Below are positions 36,992-44,664 of a stretch of 64,000 bases of DNA, in pieces. Origin of the DNA: Bradyrhizobium sp. ORS 278. GTDB lineage: Bacteria > Pseudomonadota > Alphaproteobacteria > Rhizobiales > Xanthobacteraceae. Position numbers and translations under genes: made by a program. The notes beneath the pieces are model-generated. The model searched no databases. It was not told the DNA's origin and was given only the letters and a program-made list of their open reading frames with translations. The DNA is taken from contig NC_009445.1 of the NCBI RefSeq assembly GCF_000026145.1, positions 682,001 through 746,000 on the forward strand, given 5' to 3'. Every line of letters begins with the position of its first letter. Within the stretch, counting starts at the first letter, position 1.

Positions 36992-38605
36992 TCATAGCCG
37001 CATCACCGCTTGGCGATCGATCTTGCCGGTGCCGGTCTTCGGCAGTTCGTCGATGAAGACGATCTCCCGTGGGTATTTGTAAGGCAGCAGCTTGGCCTTG
37101 ACGAAGTCCTGCAACGCCTTGGTCATGGCCGGCTCATCGTGCGAGCCGCCATTGGTAACCACGACGGCTTTGAGGGTCATCCGCCGGTCCGGCAGCTCAT
37201 GCGCGAACACGGCGCATTCCCGGATGACCGGGTGCTCGGCAAGGCAGAGCTCGACCTCGAGCGGATAGACCCATTGTCCGGAGATCTTGACGAGGTCGTC
37301 GGCCCTGCCGCGAAAGAAGTGGAAGCCATCGGCATCGCGGACGAACCGGTCGCCGGTATAGATCCAGCCGCCCTCTCGGATCGTCTCCGCGGTCTTGTCC
37401 GGCCGGTTCCAATACAGTGGCGTATTTGAATCGCCACGGACCCAGAGAATGCCTTCCTCCCCAGTCCCGACCTCGCGCCCTTCCCCATTCCGCAGTGCGA
37501 TCTCGTAACCGGGGACACGCAGCCCGGCTGCGCCGAGCTTCTTCCGGTCCTCGCGGTTGGAGAGATAGACGTGCAGCACCTCGGTCGAGCCAAGCCCTTC
37601 GACGATCTCCAGCCCCGTAAGACTTTTCCAGCCGTTGAAGACCTCCGCCGAGAGCACCTCGGCCGCGGAGACCGACAGACGCAACGAGGACAAGTCGGCT
37701 TCGACGGCGCGGTCTGCCTTGGTAAGGGCGGTGTAGAGCGTCGGCAGGCCGAAGAACACGGTCGGCCGAAAGCGCCCGATCGCATCGAAGATGGCCGCGG
37801 GCTTCGGTTGACCGGGCAGCAGCAACGTTGTCGCGCCGGCGGTGAATGGAAAGGTGATGGAATTGCCGAACCCATAAGCGAAGAAGATCTTCGGCACCGA
37901 AAAGCAGATGTCGTCAGCTCTCAGCCGCAGCACGTTTCTCGCGAAGGCCTGCTCGCTATAGGCCATGTCATGCTGCAGATGGACGATGCCTTTCGGCCGC
38001 CCGGTCGAGCCCGACGAGTACATCCAGAACGCCATCTCGTTGCGATGCGTGTCGGCTTCGGCCAGCTCAGCTGCGAAGTCGGCCAGCCAGCGATCGCCCG
38101 CGATTGTCGACGGCGCCGCCGTTGCCGGCGCCACGCCATTGACGACGATCAGGGTCTGCAGCGCCGTCTCCGCGCAGGCTTGGGAGTCGAACCGCCCGGC
38201 AAATTCCGCGTCGGCGACAGCGACCTTGGCGCCGGAATCCGCGAGGTAGAACTGCAAGAGGTCGGGCGGCGTCAGCGTGTTGATCAGCAGCGGCACGTAG
38301 CCCGCGCGCACTGCGCCGAAGAACGCGGCCGGATAGGCCGGAGTATCGTCGAGGAACAGCAGCACGCGATCGCCGCGGGTGAGGCCGAGCGATGCCAGGC
38401 CGTTGCCCCAGCGGCAAGCATCGACGCATAGCTCGGCATAGCTGCGCTCGCCGGCTGAGCCGATCAGCGCGGGTTTGCTTGCATTGCCCTTGGCGAGATT
38501 GTCGAACAGCACGCGGCTGGCGTTGTAGCGTGCAGGGATGGCGAAGCCGATCTCGCGGGCGCCGGGGCTGTCGGAAGGAACCTGATCCGCAATCTCTCGT
38601 GTCAT
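36992..38605 (-). CDS. Aryl-CoA ligase (benzoate-CoA ligase family)
   Basis: A 537-residue adenylate-forming ligase. Motifs: FWMYSSGSTGRPKGIVHLQH near 193 (ATP binding), EGLGSTEVLHVYLSN near 340, YTGDRFVRDADGFHFFRGR near 425 and the C-terminal PKTGTGKIDRQ with the catalytic Lys near 528. The benzoate-CoA ligase family activates benzoate, hydroxybenzoates or anthranilate. It overlaps the flavin monooxygenase gene by 4 bases (ATGA), so the monooxygenase probably acts on the CoA thioester made here. Salicylate is my preferred substrate by pathway logic. Confidence 0.88.
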   Translation of the reverse strand: MTREIADQVPSDSPGAREIGFAIPARYNASRVLFDNLAKGNASKPALIGSAGERSYAELCVDACRWGNGLASLGLTRGDRVLLFLDDTPAYPAAFFGAVRAGYVPLLINTLTPPDLLQFYLADSGAKVAVADAEFAGRFDSQACAETALQTLIVVNGVAPATAAPSTIAGDRWLADFAAELAEADTHRNEMAFWMYSSGSTGRPKGIVHLQHDMAYSEQAFARNVLRLRADDICFSVPKIFFAYGFGNSITFPFTAGATTLLLPGQPKPAAIFDAIGRFRPTVFFGLPTLYTALTKADRAVEADLSSLRLSVSAAEVLSAEVFNGWKSLTGLEIVEGLGSTEVLHVYLSNREDRKKLGAAGLRVPGYEIALRNGEGREVGTGEEGILWVRGDSNTPLYWNRPDKTAETIREGGWIYTGDRFVRDADGFHFFRGRADDLVKISGQWVYPLEVELCLAEHPVIRECAVFAHELPDRRMTLKAVVVTNGGSHDEPAMTKALQDFVKAKLLPYKYPREIVFIDELPKTGTGKIDRQAVMRL

Positions 38606-39741
38606 GCCCGGCCTCCTCCGGCGCGCGATGCCTCGTAGCGGGCCATGAATTGCGGAGCCATGGTGCGTAGCCTGGTGTCGTCGATCCGGCCCGAGCGCGT
38701 GATGTAGCCGTAGGCAAAGTCCATCAAGCCTAGCTTCATGTGCGCCGGAAAATGCTCGTACCACTCGGCGCTCGTGCGAGCGGCGGTGACCAGCTTCTTG
38801 ACGATCGGCTGCCGTTCCGCCTGATAATGTGCGAGGCCGTCGGAGAGATTGCCCTTGGCGTCGAGCGCCTTGGCGAGCGCGATCGCATCCTCGATCGCAA
38901 GCCGCGTGCCCGAGCCGATCGAGAAATGCGCCGTGTGCAGCGCGTCGCCGATCAGCACCATGTTCCGGTGCCACCAATGCTCGTTCCACACCCAGGGAAA
39001 ATTGCGCCACACCGATCGGTTGGACATCAGCGAATGACCATCGAGCGTCTCGGCGAACACCTGCTCGCAGATGCGCCGGGATTCGTCGACGGACATGTCG
39101 GCGAAGCCATATGCCTGCCAGGTCGTGCGATCGCATTCGACCAGGAAGGTGCTCATGTCGGGCGCGTAGCGATAGTGATGCGCATTGAACATTCCGCGCT
39201 CGGTCGCGACGAAGGTTTGCGACAGCGTCGGAAAGGTTCTTGACGTTCCGTACCAGGCGAACTTGTTGCTGGAGTAGGACACCGAGAAGCCGAAATCGCC
39301 CTCGAAGCTACGCCGGACCAGGGAATTCAGCCCGTCGGCGGCGACGATGAGATCGTAACCTGCAAGCTGATCCAGCGACTGGATCGGCGTGCCGTAGCGG
39401 GCCACGACCCCAACGCTTTCGGCGCGCGCCTGCAACAGTTTGAGCAGCTCGAGCCGGCCGATCGCGGAGAAGCCGACGCCGTCGATCTCGACGCTCTCGC
39501 CGTGCAGATTGAGCGTGATGTTGCGCCAGCTCTCCATGCGCGGTGCGATGGCGTCGACCGTGTCCGGATCGTCGGCGCGCAGGAACTCCAGCGCCTGGTC
39601 GGAGAACACGACGCCGAAGCCCCAGGTCGCGCCGGCCGGGTTCTGCTCGAACAGATCGACCACAGCGGCAGGGTGCCGCTTCTTCCAGAGATAGGCGAAA
39701 TACAGCCCGCCGGGGCCGCCGCCGAGCACGGCGATGCGCAA
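38602..39741 (-). CDS. FAD monooxygenase of the salicylyl-CoA 5-hydroxylase / aminobenzoyl-CoA type
   Basis: A 379-residue flavoprotein: GGGPGGLYFAYLWKK at 7-21 (FAD), TWGFGVVFSD near 40, and GDALHTAHFSIGSGT near 275 (second FAD motif). The WGFGVVFSD segment and HTAHFSIGSGTRLAIEDA are typical of the FAD domain of salicylyl-CoA 5-hydroxylase (SdgC-like) and 2-aminobenzoyl-CoA monooxygenase, not of 3-hydroxybenzoate 6-hydroxylase. The second, OYE-like domain of the aminobenzoyl-CoA enzyme is absent. The start codon is TTG at 39741, preceded by GGGAGA; no ATG or GTG is available in frame upstream. Product would be gentisyl-CoA. Confidence 0.85.
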   Translation of the reverse strand: MRIAVLGGGPGGLYFAYLWKKRHPAAVVDLFEQNPAGATWGFGVVFSDQALEFLRADDPDTVDAIAPRMESWRNITLNLHGESVEIDGVGFSAIGRLELLKLLQARAESVGVVARYGTPIQSLDQLAGYDLIVAADGLNSLVRRSFEGDFGFSVSYSSNKFAWYGTSRTFPTLSQTFVATERGMFNAHHYRYAPDMSTFLVECDRTTWQAYGFADMSVDESRRICEQVFAETLDGHSLMSNRSVWRNFPWVWNEHWWHRNMVLIGDALHTAHFSIGSGTRLAIEDAIALAKALDAKGNLSDGLAHYQAERQPIVKKLVTAARTSAEWYEHFPAHMKLGLMDFAYGYITRSGRIDDTRLRTMAPQFMARYEASRAGGGRA

Positions 39742-40157
39742 GGACGTTCTCCCAATTGACAGTATACTGTTTATCTTGACCTGAGACTAATCGTCCTGTC
39801 GCCTCTGCGCCAGCGGAATTTTTGGCATGAACCTGGGGCGCTTGGCATGCTCAATGGCGAGCTTCTGAGCGGTACGAACGTCTGCGCATGGATCCGTAGT
39901 CGAAACGTTAGGGCGGTCTTTGACTGTTGCGGACGCCCTTCGGCTCGCTCGGCCAAGCAACCCACACGATCCGCGGTGCCCGATCCCCGCGCAGTTCCGC
40001 GCGCGGATTCTGGTCACCTGCTAGGATTGTGCGCCGAGGATCGCGCGATGGCGCGACACGTCGGAAATCCAGCATCCGGAGTCGCTGCGGCATATTGCGC
40101 CCTTGCCAAAATCTGCCAAACTCAACCCGACCGGGAGTTCTGCTTTGGGGGTGGTGA
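39742..40157. other. Intergenic region between monooxygenase and symporter genes
   Basis: 416 bases between divergent genes. The left end holds the second palindromic operator (39755-39774). The rest has moderate GC and no open frame with plausible start and composition. GGGGGTGGTG near 40146 is the ribosome-binding site of the symporter. I found no convincing sigma-54 or FNR box. Confidence 0.5.
39755..39774. promoter_or_regulatory. Second MarR-type operator, upstream of the monooxygenase-ligase operon
   Basis: ATTGACAGTATACTGTTTAT matches the 20-bp palindrome at 35751 in 18 positions. It ends 13 bases before the TTG start codon of the monooxygenase gene, so binding here would block the promoter or early transcription. 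Confidence 0.8.
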
Positions 40158-41453
40158 ATGTCGAACAGGTTCACGCAATACATTCTGATTGCGATGGTGC
40201 TTGGCATCGTGATGGGAACGCTGATCTTCAACCTGCTGCCTGACAGCCGCATCGAACTCGCCGCCGACATCAACCTCGTTGCGATGCTTTTCCTGCGCCT
40301 CATCAAGATGATCATCGCGCCGCTGGTGTTCGCGACCCTGGTCGGTGGCATCGCCCATATGGGGTCCGGCGCAAAGCTCGGACGCATCTTCGCCAAGACC
40401 ATGGGATGGTTCCTCAGCGCGTCCTTCGTCTCGCTGCTGCTTGGCCTCGTCATGGTGAACCTGCTGCAGCCAGGTGCGAACTTCCCGGGAACGCTGCCGG
40501 ACAAGGGCCAGTCGACCAGCCTGCCGGTCTCGGCCTTCTCGATCGAAAAGTTTCTGACTCACTTGATCCCGACATCCATCGCCGATGCGATGGCGCAGAA
40601 CGAGATTCTGCAGATCGTGATCTTCGCCGTATTCTTCTCGATCGCGATGGGAGCGCTGCCGGAACGGTCCAAGGCGCTGTTGCAGCTGATCGATGACGTC
40701 GGCCACATCATGCTGAAGGTCACGAGCTACTTCATGCTGTTCGCGCCGCTGGCGGTGTGGGCCGCGATCACGGCGACCGTCGCCAAGAACGGCCTCGGGG
40801 TGCTCTGGAAGCTCGTGGTTTTCATGGGCGGCTTCTATCTCTCGCTGCTGCTGTTGTGGGCGATCCTCGTGGTGGTAGGCTTCGTCGTCATCGGTCCGCG
40901 CTACAGTCATCTGTTGAAGCTGATCCGTGAGCCGTTGATGATCGCCTTCTCGACGGCGAGCTCCGAGGCGGCCTATCCGAAAACGCTCGAGGGCCTGAAC
41001 AGGTTCGGCGCCTCGAAGCGCATTTCAAGCTTCGTGCTGCCTCTCGGCTATTCGTTCAACCTCGACGGCACGATGATGTATTGCACGTTCGCCAGCATCT
41101 TCATCGCCCAGACCTACAAGATCGAAATGCCGCTGGGCACGCAACTGGCCATGCTCGCCACCCTGATGATCACCTCGAAGGGTGTCGCCGGGGTGCCGCG
41201 CGCTTCGCTGGTCGTCATTGCCTCGACATTGTCGCAGTTCGGCATACCTGAGGCGGGCCTGCTGATGATCATGGGCATCGACACCTTCCTCGACATGGGA
41301 CGGAGCGCGACCAACGTGATCGGCAACACGCTTGCAACCTCGGTGGTGGCGAAGTGGGAAGGTGAGCTCGGGCCGGAGCATGCGCTCGGCCCGTCGGATG
41401 TCGTGCCGCCCGACATGATCCCCGGCGAGGTTCCGGCCATGGCCGGGCAGTGA
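40158..41453 (+). CDS. Dicarboxylate/amino acid:cation symporter (DctA/GltP family)
   Basis: A 431-residue inner-membrane symporter of the DAACS/SDF family. Conserved segments are FSTASSEAAYPKTL (HP1 serine-rich loop) near 263, LPLGYSFNLDGTMMY near 295, SKGVAGVPRASLVVIAS (HP2) near 338 and MGRSATNVIGNTLA near 376. It imports C4-dicarboxylates or acidic amino acids with cations. An amino-acid binding-protein gene follows after 12 bases. The end product of the gentisate route, fumarate plus pyruvate, makes its proximity suggestive, but it is not in that operon. Confidence 0.92.
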   Translation: MSNRFTQYILIAMVLGIVMGTLIFNLLPDSRIELAADINLVAMLFLRLIKMIIAPLVFATLVGGIAHMGSGAKLGRIFAKTMGWFLSASFVSLLLGLVMVNLLQPGANFPGTLPDKGQSTSLPVSAFSIEKFLTHLIPTSIADAMAQNEILQIVIFAVFFSIAMGALPERSKALLQLIDDVGHIMLKVTSYFMLFAPLAVWAAITATVAKNGLGVLWKLVVFMGGFYLSLLLLWAILVVVGFVVIGPRYSHLLKLIREPLMIAFSTASSEAAYPKTLEGLNRFGASKRISSFVLPLGYSFNLDGTMMYCTFASIFIAQTYKIEMPLGTQLAMLATLMITSKGVAGVPRASLVVIASTLSQFGIPEAGLLMIMGIDTFLDMGRSATNVIGNTLATSVVAKWEGELGPEHALGPSDVVPPDMIPGEVPAMAGQ

Positions 41454-41465
41454 CGGAGGCCCGGC

Positions 41466-42392
41466 ATGCGCGGTTGCGTCGTCGTCGCAAGTCTCACGGT
41501 CGCAGCACTGCTCGCGTGCGCCGGCGCGCAACCGGGTATCGCGCAAAGCGGCGCCGGCGAGGGCCTGTCGCCGACGCTGGCCGCGATCAAGGCGCGGCAT
41601 GTGGTCAATCTGGGTTACCGCGAGAGCTCGCCGCCATTCTCGTTCCTCGATCAGGCGGGTCGGCCGATCGGCTACAGTCTCGAACTGTGCGAGGCCATCG
41701 TCGAGGAAATCGGCGGCGAGATCGACGACCCCGGCCTGCGCATTGCCTATGTCAAGGTGACGTCCGACGATCGCATCGATGCAGTCGTCGCTGGCAGGAT
41801 CGATCTTGAATGCGGCTCGACCACGGCGAATGCCGAGCGATCGCGGCAGGTGTCTTTCTCTCCGCTGATTTTCGTCGCCGGGACCAAGCTGATGGTGTCC
41901 AAGGGCTCGCCGGTCGCGTCGGCAACCGATCTCCGGGGCAAGTCGGTCGTGGTGACCAAGGGCACCACGAACGAAGCTGCGATGCGCGAGGTCGACCGGA
42001 AGTCCGCGCTCGGCCTCACGGTGGTGACGGCGACCGATCACGAGCAGTCCTATCAGATGCTCGTGGACGGCAAGGTCGATGCCTTCGCCACCGATGACAT
42101 CCTGCTCTCGGGCCTGATCGCGCGGCACAAGGCGCAGGACAAGATGCGGATCGTCGGCGACTATCTGTCCTATGACCCCTATGGAATCATGTTCCGCAAG
42201 GATGAGCCGCAGCTCGCGGCCGTGGTCGAGAGGGCGTTCCGGCGGCTCGGCTCCAACCATGACCTCATTCCGCTCTACAACAAGTGGTTCGTCCGACGGT
42301 TGCCGACGGGAGAGCGGCTCAACGCAGCGATCTCGCCACAGCTCGAGCAGGCCTTTCATGTGCTCGATGACAGCCCGGCCGCGAACAACTGA
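41466..42392 (+). CDS. Polar amino acid-type periplasmic binding protein, orphan
   Basis: A 308-residue exported protein of the SBP_bac_3 group (GltI/AatJ-like): signal peptide to about 27, then VVNLGYRESSPPFSFLDQAG near 46, DRIDAVVAGRIDLECGSTT near 98 and GKSVVVTKGTTNEA near 157. The family usually serves glutamate/aspartate ABC importers, but no permease or ATPase is adjacent. It follows the symporter gene by 12 bases, so the two share a transcript. It may act in sensing or feed a distant importer. Confidence 0.87.
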   Translation: MRGCVVVASLTVAALLACAGAQPGIAQSGAGEGLSPTLAAIKARHVVNLGYRESSPPFSFLDQAGRPIGYSLELCEAIVEEIGGEIDDPGLRIAYVKVTSDDRIDAVVAGRIDLECGSTTANAERSRQVSFSPLIFVAGTKLMVSKGSPVASATDLRGKSVVVTKGTTNEAAMREVDRKSALGLTVVTATDHEQSYQMLVDGKVDAFATDDILLSGLIARHKAQDKMRIVGDYLSYDPYGIMFRKDEPQLAAVVERAFRRLGSNHDLIPLYNKWFVRRLPTGERLNAAISPQLEQAFHVLDDSPAANN

Positions 42393-42429
42393 CCGGAAAG
42401 GGCTCGTTGCCGGGTGCGTGGTGCTTTCG

Positions 42430-43392
42430 TCAGGGGCATGATCGCGGGCGGCGTTCTCCGAAGATCTTGTCCAGGGCCGCGAAACAGGCGGCCTCGACCA
42501 GCTCGGGCGCATGCCGGCCGAGCGTCTCCATCTTCACACCCGAATTGATTTCGAGCACCTGCCAGCGTCCGTCAGTCAGGACAACGTCAACCGAGGCGTA
42601 TCGGATGTTGATAGCCCCCGCGGCTTCGCGGGCGAGAGCCGAGCACGTCTCGCGCACCCGGCCATCGGCCAGCAGCATCGGCCTGGCGCCGAGCTCGAGA
42701 TTGTGCCGCCAGCTCAGCAGGCGCTGCTCGCCTCGCGGAACGATGGCATCCAGCAGTGGCTCGCTAAATTCGTCGCGCAGACGCCGCAGCAGCTGATCAT
42801 GCAGCTCGCTCGGCTCGGACGCGATCGCGAGCTCGCGGAGCGAGTGAACGCCGTCTCCCGTCACGGCAGGACGTTGCTTGCGATAGACGATCAGCGGGAT
42901 ATCATCGAGCAGGATCACGCGGACCTCGTCGGCGATCTCCATGAGCGGTGCGATGGCAACACTCGCACCCGCATCGAAGATGCGGTTGATCGCGTCCTTG
43001 AGGTCTGCCGAACTGGTCACCGGCGTCACGCCGCGGCCCGACGTCCCCTCGTTGGGCTTGACGACGAGGCCGGCAGGGTGCGCTTCGAGCATGTTCAGGA
43101 TCGGCGTCCAGTCAGGATCGCGCGAACCGGTCAAGGCCGGCGCGAGCAGGAAAGCGTGCGGGACAGCGGGAACTCCGGCCGCGGTCAGCAGGCCGGCCGT
43201 CGCGGCCTTGTCGCAGGCAATTCTGTGCGCCACCGCACTGTTCAAACCGAAATCATAGCCGAAGATCAGGTGGCGCCGGGTGGCATCCTCGAGAACCAGC
43301 AACCAGCCGTCGTCCCGGACGTCGAGGCGGATGCCGCGCTCGGCGCAATAACGGGTGACGGCAGCAAGCTGGTGGCGGGGATGGTTAATCAT
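42430..43392 (-). CDS. ATP-grasp ligase-like protein (RimK/cyanophycin-synthetase-like)
   Basis: A 320-residue cytoplasmic protein with an ATP-grasp fold: substrate lid region ACDKAATAGLLTAAGVPAVP near 60, ATP-binding VVKPNEGTSGRGV near 110, and metal-binding VDVVLTDGRWQVLEINSG near 283. The arrangement resembles RimK and the ATP-grasp half of cyanophycin synthetase or GshAB, which join an amino acid to a carboxylate. No Mur-ligase partner is adjacent. The real substrate is unknown. The ribosome-binding site at 43392 is weak. Confidence 0.75.
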   Translation of the reverse strand: MINHPRHQLAAVTRYCAERGIRLDVRDDGWLLVLEDATRRHLIFGYDFGLNSAVAHRIACDKAATAGLLTAAGVPAVPHAFLLAPALTGSRDPDWTPILNMLEAHPAGLVVKPNEGTSGRGVTPVTSSADLKDAINRIFDAGASVAIAPLMEIADEVRVILLDDIPLIVYRKQRPAVTGDGVHSLRELAIASEPSELHDQLLRRLRDEFSEPLLDAIVPRGEQRLLSWRHNLELGARPMLLADGRVRETCSALAREAAGAINIRYASVDVVLTDGRWQVLEINSGVKMETLGRHAPELVEAACFAALDKIFGERRPRSCP

Positions 43393-43523
43393 TGCTCAAG
43401 GATTGGGCCGGCGATGCGGAATTAAAGTGCTGGAATATCGGAATTTCGGCAAGTAAATTGCTCTGATCGTTTGTGTACGAATGAATGGCGCAGACGCGTG
43501 ATCCGGTCTCGTCCGGCATGCGT

Positions 43524-43537
43524 TTGATCGTGATCAA
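43524..43537 (+). promoter_or_regulatory. Perfect FNR/FixK box upstream of fpr
   Basis: TTGATCGTGATCAA matches the FNR/FixK consensus TTGAT-N4-ATCAA exactly. Twenty-one bases downstream on the plus strand is TTATTC (43559-43564), the correct distance for a -10 box at a class II promoter, giving a start near 43571 and a leader of about 110 bases to fpr. The minus-strand direction lacks such a -10. Confidence 0.75.
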
Positions 43538-43680
43538 TGGTGCATCCATGCGGGTTGATTATTCGCTGTTTTCACGTACATCAGGCGCCGAAAATCGCTG
43601 AGATCTCCGAGGTTTTTGCGGTTCTGCCTCCGTCACGACTTGTTTCTTCCAACTTCAGCCCACGTGAAAAAACAAACGAC

Positions 43681-44454
43681 ATGAGCGCGTTCTATAAAGA
43701 GAAAGTTCTTTCCGTTCACCACTGGACGGACACGTTGTTCTCCTTCCGTGCGACCCGTGATGCGGGCTTCCGTTTCCAGAATGGCCAGTTCGCGATGATC
43801 GGCCTCGAAGTCGAGGGCCGCCCGCTGCTGCGCGCCTACAGCATGGCGAGCGCCAATCATGAGGAGGAACTCGAGTTCTTCAGCATCAAGGTGCAGGACG
43901 GTCCGCTGACCTCCCGGCTGCAGAAGATCAAGGAAGGCGACACCATCCTGGTCGGCCGCAAGGCCACGGGCACCCTGATCCCCGACAACCTGCTGCCCGG
44001 CAGCCGGCTCCTGCTGCTGTCGACCGGCACCGGCCTCGCGCCGTTCGCGAGCCTCATCAAGGACCCGGACGTGTACGAGCGCTTCGAGAGCATCGTACTG
44101 GTTCATGGCTGCCGTCAGGTCGCCGAGCTGGCCTATGGCGAGAATGTGGTCGCAAAGCTGCGAGAGGATGAGCTGTTCGGCGAGCTGCTCGAAGGCAAGC
44201 TGCACTACTATCCGACCGTCACCCGTGAGCCGTTCAAGAACCGCGGCCGCATCACCGATCTGATCTCGTCGCAGCAGCTGTTCAACGATCTCGGCCAGCA
44301 CGAGCTCGACATCGCCAAGGACCGCATCATGATGTGCGGCAGCCCGGCGATGCTGGAGGAGCTCAAGACCATGTTCGAGTCGCGCGGCTTCCTCGAGGGC
44401 AGCGGCAACGAGCCCGGCCACTTCGTGATCGAGAAAGCGTTCGTCGAGCGCTGA
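43681..44454 (+). CDS. fpr: Ferredoxin-NADP+ reductase
   Basis: A 257-residue FAD enzyme of the bacterial subclass that transfers electrons between ferredoxin or flavodoxin and NADP(H). RAYSMAS near 48 is the FAD-binding motif, LLLLSTGTGLAPFASL near 110 the NADP-ribose motif, and MMCGSPAMLEEL near 217 the nicotinamide region. The C terminus FVIEKAFVER is typical of the rhizobial enzyme. ATG 43681 was chosen because the fold starts directly after it; the ribosome site is poor. The 288-base upstream gap contains a FixK-type box, so microaerobic control is likely. Confidence 0.93.
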   Translation: MSAFYKEKVLSVHHWTDTLFSFRATRDAGFRFQNGQFAMIGLEVEGRPLLRAYSMASANHEEELEFFSIKVQDGPLTSRLQKIKEGDTILVGRKATGTLIPDNLLPGSRLLLLSTGTGLAPFASLIKDPDVYERFESIVLVHGCRQVAELAYGENVVAKLREDELFGELLEGKLHYYPTVTREPFKNRGRITDLISSQQLFNDLGQHELDIAKDRIMMCGSPAMLEELKTMFESRGFLEGSGNEPGHFVIEKAFVER

Positions 44455-44484
44455 GCCGCCGATTTCGCCGTATAGGAATTCGTC

Positions 44485-44518
44485 AAAGAGCGCCTCGACG
44501 CAATCGGGGCGCTCTTTT
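44485..44518 (+). terminator. Rho-independent terminator of fpr
   Basis: AAAGAGCGCC at 44485-44494 pairs perfectly with GGCGCTCTTT at 44508-44517 across a 13-base loop, ending in TTTT, 30 bases past the fpr stop. Confidence 0.9.
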
Positions 44519-44664
44519 CGTTGGCAATATCCTCCTTGCACGCGCTGAAGCGGCCGTGCGATTTTGAGCCGCAAGACCGGACCTGCAGACGTGCGGCGCG
44601 CACCAGGGAGGGGACTAGGAACGCCCGACGGGCGGCCATCCCCGCGACAGCAAGGGGAAGGGCC

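Noticed and set aside
38602..39741. 3-hydroxybenzoate 6-hydroxylase for the flavin monooxygenase
   Set aside because: It fits a gentisate cluster, but the WGFGVVFSD motif and overlap with a CoA ligase favour the salicylyl-CoA type.
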